Source: Chloroflexi bacterium TSY (GTDB lineage: Bacteria; Chloroflexota; Anaerolineae; Caldilineales; Caldilineaceae). Taken from it: 64,000 nucleotides of DNA. The notes beneath the pieces were generated by a model. The model saw only the letters and a program-made list of their open reading frames with translations, was not told the origin of the DNA and did not search any database. Shown one piece after another: positions 57,163-64,000 of this stretch. Both the position numbers and the translations under genes were made by a program. Each line of letters starts with the position of its first letter. The first letter of the stretch is position 1. The stretch covers positions 20,065-84,064 of the forward strand of contig JAHBNG010000057.1 in the NCBI GenBank assembly GCA_019217005.1, given 5' to 3'.

Positions 57163-59306
57163 TAAAAAAATGCTGGGCCAGCCTGTGGACGGCCCGCGCT
57201 ATCTCGTACCGGATGCGCCAGGAGATTGACCCGGCCACCGTTCGCCTCGCCGTGGTCGTACAGCAGTTGATTCCGGCAGATGCAGCAGGCGTTCTATTTA
57301 CGGCCAATCCGGTCAATGGTCAGCGTGATCAAATTCTCATCAATGCGACCTGGGGCTTGGGCGAGGCAATTGTCGGTGGGCAGGTGACACCCGATACGGT
57401 GATTGTGGATCAGTCGACGTGGGAAATTCTATCCTGTGAAACAGCCACCAAAACCATAATGACGGTGCTGACTAACACAGGGACAGAAGAACGAGCCGTA
57501 CCGCAGGCAAAGCAAGATCAACCGGTCCTAGACGATGCGACGGCTCTACAACTGGCCCGTTACGGAACACAGATCGCAGCGCATTATGACATGCCGGTGG
57601 ATATCGAATGGGCGATAGCCAGCGGTGAGATCGCCATCTTGCAAGCGCGACCGATCACGTCGCTGCCCGATCCAAAATCGGCTCCGCTGCAAGATGTAGT
57701 TTGGGAACCGATCGCCCCTAAGACCATCTGGATGCGTCGCCAGATCGTCGAACACATGCCGGAACCGCTCTCTCCGCTGTTCGAAGACCTGTATCTACAG
57801 AAGGGGCTTGACCAATCCATGAAGAAATTGCTGGAGGTGATGGGCGAGATGGGCGGCGTTCATGTGGATCTGGATGCCATGATGCCCCATGGATTTGTCG
57901 GCACCATCAACGGTTATGCTTACACGACCGGCAGCTATCGTATGAACTGGCAAAATCTGGTGGCAACCTTGCGACTATATGCGCGTATATTCAAATTGAC
58001 CAAGATGTCTGCTTTCGATTGGGACAAGGTCGTATTACCCGAATACCAGGCCGTCATTGCGCGCTGGGGGGCCATTGATCTGCCCAAAGCAGCTGACAAA
58101 GAGTTGCTGCGCGGGATCAGCGAGATGGCGGCGGCGGATAGCAACTACTGGTTTGGTTCGGCGGTGAATTTGGGGCTCTCACGGATCATGGACTCGGTAT
58201 TTGACCGGCTGCTGAAGTCTTTTCTAATCCGGTATGCGTTGCCCAGACCGCACCCTGTCAGCGCATCTTTTCTGCGCGGATTCGACTCGAAAGCGTTGGA
58301 TGCGCAAGCCGATATGGAAGCGCTCGCCAACGTGATTTGCGAAACGGCAGCGCTGCGTGAACTGGTCCACAACACCGCGGCGGACCAACTCATCGAGGCA
58401 TTGACTGTGAACCTGGACGGACGACAGGTGTTAGAGGGCATCCAGCGCTACCTGGACGAATATGGCCATCAAATCTACAACCTGGATTTTGTTGCGCCCA
58501 CGCAAAATGAAGACCCGTTGCCAATGCTGTTGAGCCTGAAGGCGCTGGTTGAAAGCGTTCCCGATCAGGATGTGCGCGTCCGGCAAGCCAAGATGGCCGA
58601 GGAGCGAGAAGCATTGGTTGCCGAGACGATGCAGGCGCTTAACCCTCTGTCGCGTCGGCTCTTCCGGTGGGTCTGGAAGTGGACGAAGTATTACGCGCCC
58701 TATCGAGAAAGCGTGATGTTCTATATGGGCGCGGCCTGGCCGACCGTGCGTAAACTAGCCTTTGAATTGGGACAGCGCTTGACAGATGCTGGAACAATTG
58801 CCAATCCTGGTGACATTTATTACCTAAACAGCACCGAGATCACAGCCGCCATTGATGCTCGCACGAACGGGCAGCCCATTGCGGAGTTTGTCCAACTGAC
58901 TCAGGAGCGACGCGCTTTACGCGAAGCTCGTAAGCAGCTTGCACCTCCCGCCAAGGTTCCCGAGCGCAGCCGACTTAAACTGGGGCCAATCGACCTCTCC
59001 ATGTTTGACCCGACACCCAGCGATGCTGTTAATGAAGGTCCAGTTTTGAACGGCTATGCCGTCAGCACCGGTCACGTCACCGCCCCGGCGAGCGTCATCC
59101 ATTCAATCGAAGAGTTCGGCCAGATGAACCCTGGCACAATCCTGGTCTGCACCACAACCACCCCTGCATGGACGCCTCTCTTTTCCCAGGCAGTCGGGCT
59201 TGTCACGGACGTGGGCGGCGCGCTGGCGCATGGTTCCATCGTCGCGCGGGAACGGTCACGCTGGTTGATGAAATCGGTTCAACGACTCAATTATGAAAAG
59301 GTGTGT

Positions 59307-60264
59307 CTAGCCCACCCGCCCGGGCCACGCATTTGGATCCAACAAAAATGGGGGCTTTTCTCCATTCAGTACCGCAAGCGTCTGATCGATCAGAATATTG
59401 GCCGTACGCAACGTACCTTGTGTTGGCAGCAATGTGGGGCGTTAACACAACGTTTGACATTTGGAGGAGCGGATTGTCTGGTTCGGGTGGCTCTGGATCA
59501 AAAACATCCAAACCCGCGCCCGCCAGATGACCGCTTTCTAACGCCCGAACGAGCGCGGCCTCATCCACCACCGGACCACGACTCGCGTTGATAAAATAGG
59601 TGTTGGGGCGCATCAATGAAAATTCACGGTCGCCAAAGAAATGGTGGGTTTCAGGCATGAGCGGCGTGTGGATGGTTACAAAGTCGGCGGCTCTGAGCAA
59701 CTCGGCCAGATCCGCGACAACCTCAACACCATCTGGCAGGCCACTCGAGTCTGTCAGATACGGGTCGTAGGCCAGGACGTGCATCTTTAGCCCCAGCGCG
59801 CAGATCTCGGCCACGCGGCTTCCGATGCGTCCCACACCGATGATGCCCAAGGTTTGATCCATTGTCTCGGTGCCGCGCAGTCCTTCGCGCGTGTAAGGTT
59901 GGTTTGTGGTTAGTTCGATATGGCCTTTAACGATGCGTTTCGCCAAGGCCAACAGCAAGGCAACGGTGTGTTCAGCGGTTGGTTCTGTAGGACCCGTCGG
60001 GGCGTTGGTGGCGAGTACGCCGTGGGTTGTCAAGGTTGGCACATCCAGCGTGTTGAAGCCTGCACCGTGTCGTGCCACCAATTTCAGTGGTGGACCAGCA
60101 ATCTCGATGAACTCTGTGCTTACATTGCTACCGCCAATAAGTGCCACCTCTGCGCCAGGAAGAGTATCGAGTTTGCCATTGAGAATCAGGTCAGCAATGC
60201 CATCCAGGCGTGCAGCAGCTTCTGGATGGAGGTTGGGTTCTGACCAGACTTTGGGGAGTGTCAT
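59307..60264 (-). pseudogene. D-isomer-specific 2-hydroxyacid dehydrogenase, one frameshift near the end
   Basis: ATG at 60264 with AAAGGAG upstream. LVARHGAGFNTLDVPTLTTH, the Rossmann motif TLGIIGVGRIGSRVAEICAL, the catalytic Arg in YFINASRGPVVDEAALVRAL, Glu in AGAGLDVFDPEPPE and His in VVLTPHIAANT are all in place. Just after the His motif one base is missing: the frame moves to QGTLRTANILIDQTLAVLNG and ends PNAWPGRVG at 59307. The full protein would be about 318 residues, like phosphoglycerate dehydrogenase relatives. It reduces a 2-keto acid with NAD(P)H or the reverse. Convergent with the PEP-synthase-like gene, 10 bases apart. Confidence 0.88.
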
Positions 60265-60342
60265 AGGGTTCTCCTTTGGGATATACGTTTTGATCAACCA
60301 TTCGTTGGATTATATGGTTCTTAGAGGTTTTGTGGGGTAGAT

Positions 60343-60392
60343 GTTGGATAGTTTGTTTGTTGGCTGGTTTGTTAACCAACCAACTATCCAAC
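60343..60392. promoter_or_regulatory. Long inverted repeat between dehydrogenase and LysR genes
   Basis: GTTGGATAGTT (60343-60353) pairs with AACTATCCAAC (60382-60392), with inner GTTGG/CCAAC and GGTT/AACC pairs. It lies upstream of the dehydrogenase and downstream of the LysR gene, so it may be a terminator-like hairpin or an operator. Confidence 0.45.
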
Positions 60393-60461
60393 CAATAACC
60401 CAACTGAAAACCACACAATTCCTCAGACAACCGATTATATTTCTACACCGACTTGATTATT

Positions 60462-61346
60462 CTATGCGTTCGCATACTTTTGGAACGAATCCCATAAACT
60501 TTGGACAACCGGTCCGAAAGGTTGGTCCGCTCGCCCCACAACACCAATTTCACTCTCACCAAAGCGATAATAGTTTTCTATTTTCAGGGGAACCAATTGA
60601 TGGGTCTCCAGCTCTTCCTTAATCATGAAATCAGGGAGCGTTCCCCAGCCTAAGCCTTCGACGATGATCTCCTTCTTGGTCTGCACATCGTTTACATGCC
60701 ATTGGCGGGCTTCTTCAATGACTCGATACGATTGGTCGGGCGCGTTCCTCGCCGAATCACGTAAGATCACCTGCACATACTCTTTGGTATCCTCAAGTGG
60801 CACGTCATTTTCATATTGATTTAGAGGATGCGTTGCAGCAGCAACCGGATAAAACCTGAACTTGTGTAATAGAAGTGATCTAAATAAGTGATTTTCTTCG
60901 ATATGGGCTACAACAGCCAGATCTGCCTCTCCATCAGTTAAACGTTCCATCACGCCGAATAAATTTTCAGCAAACAACTCCACACTGGTTTCCGGAAAAT
61001 CAACCTCACATTGTTTTAATACCCCAGATATAAACCGGATAGGGATACTGGCATCAAAGGCAATTTTCACCTTCGGTTCGTTGCCCGTCGCCAGTTGTCG
61101 CCCCAAATATTCAAACTCCTCGGCACGTTCTAATACACGATTCGCTTTTTGCACCATGGCCTGACCAATCGGCGTGAGGGTTAGGCGCCTATCTTCTCTA
61201 GAAAAGATCTCGATACCAAATTCTTCCTCGAGCTTTTTCATCGCAACGCTGAGGGTTGGCTGGGTTCGGTACAAAGCCTCAGCTGCAGCTCCCATACTGC
61301 CATGTTCCACAATTTTGACTAAGATTTGCAATTGATCGAGCGTCAT
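60462..61346 (-). CDS. LysR-family transcriptional regulator
   Basis: 294 residues. The N-terminal winged HTH is QLQILVKIVEHGSMGAAAEA followed by TQPTLSVAMKKLEEEFGIEI and FSREDRRLTLTPIGQ; the C-terminal effector-binding domain starts about residue 90. It is transcribed away from the DoxX-like gene at 61564, the classic divergent arrangement, so that gene is the likely target, with binding in 61347-61563. It may also govern the dehydrogenase downstream (60264). Intact. Confidence 0.93.
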   Translation of the reverse strand: MTLDQLQILVKIVEHGSMGAAAEALYRTQPTLSVAMKKLEEEFGIEIFSREDRRLTLTPIGQAMVQKANRVLERAEEFEYLGRQLATGNEPKVKIAFDASIPIRFISGVLKQCEVDFPETSVELFAENLFGVMERLTDGEADLAVVAHIEENHLFRSLLLHKFRFYPVAAATHPLNQYENDVPLEDTKEYVQVILRDSARNAPDQSYRVIEEARQWHVNDVQTKKEIIVEGLGWGTLPDFMIKEELETHQLVPLKIENYYRFGESEIGVVGRADQPFGPVVQSLWDSFQKYANA

Positions 61347-61563
61347 TTAGCCTTCTCCAAATAAACTCATAGATAAAATCTATCAAATGGATAGAAAAGT
61401 AATACTTTAATTCTATGTCAAACCGATCTATAATGCAAATGTGTATTTTAGCTTTCAGCTTGTCAGCACGTCAGCCTGTCAGCTTTCCGATGTGGCATAG
61501 ATTATCCGTCGACAGCATAAAGCTGATAGCTGAGTAGCTCTATTCAAAATTGGAGACAAAAAA

Positions 61564-61989
61564 ATGGAAAAGCGCAATAAAATCATTTACTGGGTTGTTA
61601 CAAGTCTGTTTGCAGCATTCATGCTCATGAACGTGGTGATGTATGTGTTCCAAAACGAATTTGTTAGCGACATGTTTGTAAGCTTGGGATATCCAACTTA
61701 TCTTGTTTATCCCCTAGCACTTGCCAAGTTATTGGGCATTATCGCCATCGTAACGAGACGATCTGCATTGCTCAAAGAATGGGCATATGCAGGGTTCTTC
61801 TTTAACTTTCTGCTAGCGTTCGGGGCACACCTGATGGTAGGTGATGGAGGATCTATTGCCCCTTTGGTCGCAATCCTTATTCTACTGGTTTCTCGGTATT
61901 ATGAGCAAAAGGTTTTTGGTTCTAGTCTGCAAACCGATCAGTACGAGGTAAATCAAGTTGATGGCCAGATGAATCTAAATTTCAGCTAA
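61564..61989 (+). CDS. DoxX-like membrane protein
   Basis: 141 residues with four membrane segments: IIYWVVTSLFAAFMLMNVVM, YPLALAKLLGIIAIVT, WAYAGFFFNFLLAFGAHLMV and APLVAILILLVSRYYEQ. The start has GGAGA upstream. DoxX-like proteins are small membrane partners of redox systems with poorly known function. Divergent from the LysR gene. The 95 bases downstream hold the ribosome site of the SDR gene, now separated from it by an IS. Confidence 0.85.
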   Translation: MEKRNKIIYWVVTSLFAAFMLMNVVMYVFQNEFVSDMFVSLGYPTYLVYPLALAKLLGIIAIVTRRSALLKEWAYAGFFFNFLLAFGAHLMVGDGGSIAPLVAILILLVSRYYEQKVFGSSLQTDQYEVNQVDGQMNLNFS

Positions 61990-62075
61990 CTGGCTGTCAA
62001 GGAGATCAGAAAAGCCAGAACTTGCACCCAGATTGATGCAGATTTTTTGCCCATTTGGTGGCAAAAATCAGATTG

Positions 62076-62080
62076 AGGAG
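62076..62080 (+). promoter_or_regulatory. Ribosome binding site stranded from its gene by an IS
   Basis: AGGAG at 62076-62080 would sit 9 bases from the SDR start codon if the IS at 62085-63692 were removed. As it stands, the start codon has only the IS end in front of it. Confidence 0.7.
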
Positions 62081-62084
62081 AATA

Positions 62085-63692
62085 TTAATACTACTGTGCA
62101 TCAAGTAAAGGCTCGATAATGTTCGATTTTTGCACAAGATAATGCGAGCGTTTAGCGGAAGCAAGACGACGTTGCTTGTAGCGAAGGCGCTCGATAGTCT
62201 CAGCGAGTGTCAAGACAGGTTTAGGCAGAACGGCATGGAGAAGTTCAACAACCTGTGGCAAAGTGAGAGCGGGGGCATCATATTTGAGGAAAAACTGAGA
62301 ACGAGCCAAGAAACCAAAGGCCAAAATGACTAAGGTCATATGATGATGCCAACCGAGCCAACTGCGAGTTTCATATTCGTTGAGTCCGAGAAACTGCTTG
62401 GCTTGTTCAAAAATGGTTTCAATGGGCCAACGCAAAGCAGAAACAGTGGCGAAGTCATCCAAGGAAGTCTCAAGGGGTGCATTGGAGAAAGTATTGCAGA
62501 GAGCAATCGGGATTGCGGCGGACGATGAGCCAGAGAGCAGAACCGGGAGCCCATTGCGGACAGAGACAATGCGGCGACAAGCAATGGAAGCAACGATGAA
62601 GCCCTTGGAGCCCTCTTTGAGAACATGCTGTTGCCACTCATGCTCCTGGAAGGTGTCAGCGAGTTGAGCAACGGTGAGAGGCGTAGGTTCACCAGGCCGG
62701 ACGCGGAGCTTGAGCTTGCGCCCGCGTCCAGATGATGCGGGCAGATAGGTCTGGGGGCTGGAGGTCCAGACACGAGTCTCTTTGGGCACTTCAGCAAAGT
62801 AGCTGTAAGCGGTTTGGCCATCAATGCAGTCAAGCAGATGAGTATCTTTGCCAAAGGCTTCATCCATAGTGATCCAGCGGATGGGCAACGCACCAGGGCG
62901 TGCGTCTGCTCAATCATGGACCAAGCCAATTCATTTTTTGTTTGGAAGGTCAGGTCAGTGGGAAGACCGGTTTTGTACCGCTTCTCTGCATACTCATCAC
63001 TAAACCATTCTTGGGGGATATACAACCGACAGTTCAGTAAGGTATAGCCATGAGAGCTATTATATCCCAGGAAGACTCCGGCTTGACAGTTGGCGATCTT
63101 GCCCAGTTCGCCACACCGCTGCCGCTTGACGCCCACTGACTCTTCTCCTTGCTTGGGAATGTCGCTCCCATCCAGGAGTAAGACGCCATTTGCGTCTCCC
63201 AACAACTCACCTGTCTGTCGAGTATGTTCCGCCAGCATCGCTTCACCGCTCCAGCGGCTCTGACCCACAAAGCTTTGCAGGGCGTACACCGATTCTCCTA
63301 CTGTCGCCAGCGCGATGTTCTCGGCCGATTTGCGTTTGATTTCGGGGTCTAACAAGCCTCGCATGTAGTGGTACGCATGCTCTCTCTGAGCCACATGGCT
63401 GAAGTATGGACTATATGGCATGATACTCCTGGAGTTGGTCGGCCAGTGCCGCCAGTTGCTCTTCTGTCAGTTCCAGCAGCGGCGGGCTTTCCAGTTGGCT
63501 GTAGTCATATTGATTGACTGCTTGAGCAAGTTTCATCTTGATTTCCTTTCATCGAAGACTGCTTCATTTTATTGGCTCTTCAGTCTATCTCATTTTTCCT
63601 TTGCATTCTGTTTGCGTTTTGTTAGCAATATGCCCAGAAATATAACGAATTTCCTTTGTGTTTCACAATATATTGCTGCACAGTAGTATTAA
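62085..63692 (-). mobile_element. IS701-type insertion sequence, copy B
   Basis: Same ends as copy A and TTAA at both edges (62085-62088 and 63689-63692). Here the TTAA lay between the AGGAG ribosome site (62076-62080) and the ATG at 63694 of the SDR gene: removing the element gives AGGAGAATATTAAGATG. About 97-99% like copy A by eye, with most differences being small indels. Confidence 0.92.
62091..63536 (-). pseudogene. IS701-family transposase, copy B, frameshifted
   Basis: ATG at 63536. A 2-base deletion (TATA for TATATA) creates an early stop after EYHAI; the frame then reads YSPYFSHVAQREHAYHYMRG through VGESVYALQSFVGQSRWSGE, the stretch broken in copy A. A missing C near 62893 shifts it again before PIRWITMDEAFGKDTHLLDC, and further small indels lie around RNGLP. 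The catalytic Glu region WPIETIFEQAKQFLGLNEYE is present. Confidence 0.9.
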
Positions 63693-63693
63693 G

Positions 63694-64000
63694 ATGACGT
63701 CACAATTTGAAAACAAAGTCATTCTGATTACCGGCGGCGGGACAGGAATCGGTAAAGCGACAGCCGCCGCCTTCATCGCGGAACGGGCAAAAGTGGTCAT
63801 TGCGGGACGGCGGCAATCGGTGTTGGAAGCGACAACAAAGGAATTGGGTACCCAGTCGCATTTTGTGGTGGGCGATATCGGCAAAAGTGGCGATGCGAAG
63901 GCGATTGTCAATGAGACTCTCACGAAATATGGGCAATTGGATGTTCTAGTGAACAATGCTGGGACGCTTACGATGAGTCCCTTAACGGAAACCAGTGATG
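63694..64000 (+). CDS. Short-chain dehydrogenase/reductase (3' end outside window)
   Basis: 102 residues visible. N-terminal Rossmann motif VILITGGGTGIGKATAAAFI (TGxxxGIG), then VVIAGRRQSVLEATTKELG and LDVLVNNAGTL (NNAG). The catalytic Ser/Tyr/Lys lie beyond the edge. The ATG at 63694 directly follows the IS701 end, whose insertion removed the gene's ribosome site and promoter. Expression then depends on any outward promoter in the IS; none was recognised. Confidence 0.92.
   Translation, partial: MTSQFENKVILITGGGTGIGKATAAAFIAERAKVVIAGRRQSVLEATTKELGTQSHFVVGDIGKSGDAKAIVNETLTKYGQLDVLVNNAGTLTMSPLTETSD

Larger units (their letters stand above)
55461..59296 (+). pseudogene. PEP synthase / rifampin phosphotransferase-like enzyme, third copy, IS-split and with a deletion
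   Basis: Start ATG 55461. The ATP-grasp domain shows SIAGGKGANLGEMTTAGFPV and AVAVRSSATAEDLPAASFAG. An ISAzo13-type IS (55908-57162) is inserted after ALLDAV; removal with one TA gives AVKKCWASLWTARAISYRMR. GVLFTANPVNGQRDQILINA and the later region are complete up to LVTDVGGALAHGSIVARE, which holds the catalytic His. About 30 codons are then missing, and the last residues TVTLVDEIGSTTQL lie in another frame, ending at 59296. This copy is closer to classical PEP synthases than the two at 14-22 kb. Confidence 0.87.

Overview
The window looks like chromosomal DNA of a Chloroflexota bacterium, probably from the Anaerolineae/Caldilineae side. This is inferred from gene content, not from a marker gene. 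Supporting signs are a MalT-type LuxR ATPase regulator, twin-arginine lipoprotein sugar- and peptide-binding proteins of ABC importers, an F420-type nitroreductase-like protein, several PhyH dioxygenases, Gfo/Idh/MocA dehydrogenases, a sulfatase and a DUF1670 gene pair. No rRNA, tRNA or CRISPR array was seen.

Layout. 1-4982 (minus): remains of a peptide-type ABC operon followed by an enolase-superfamily sugar-acid enzyme; its permease gene is split by a TnpB element and an IS701-type element. 5086-8603: an intact sugar ABC import operon with a good promoter. 8604-11092: nested mini-elements and another IS inside a broken gene. 11086-13569: sulfatase, F420-type reductase and a BrnT/BrnA-like toxin-antitoxin pair. 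13869-22793: a promoter/structured-RNA/terminator unit, then two tandem PEP-synthase-like genes separated by a DUF1670 element; the second is broken by an ISAzo13-type IS. 22903-29696: DUF3500 lipoprotein, PhyH dioxygenase and an altronate-dehydratase-like pair, invaded by two IS elements. 30000-33814: nucleotidyltransferase plus MetE-like gene, convergent to a dehydrogenase/isomerase pair. 34210-40719: single genes and gene fragments. 40764-43149: a tandem-fused tyrosine recombinase between perfect inverted repeats, with a short relative beside it. 43269-47171: LuxR regulator and hydrolase. 47506-54339: peptide ABC operon, toroid-fold protein and dehydrogenase. 54362-64000: small proteins, a third PEP-synthase-like gene with the second ISAzo13 copy, a 2-hydroxyacid dehydrogenase, a LysR regulator divergent from a DoxX-like gene, and the second IS701 copy placed between the ribosome site and start codon of an SDR gene.

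The metabolic theme is uptake and oxidation of sugars, sugar acids and peptides. The structural theme is heavy invasion by mobile DNA. Many insertion points can be read to the base because the host gene reads through once the element is removed. The two strongest candidates for undescribed systems are (1) a two-gene DUF1670 element with palindromic GTGACA-type ends, plus an empty 170-bp relative with the same ends, and (2) a 2.1-kb element whose only gene fuses two complete tyrosine-recombinase domains, plus a 153-bp mini-element with the same inner repeats. Many genes carry single-base frameshifts; some may be sequence errors, because two near-identical IS copies differ from each other mainly by indels.
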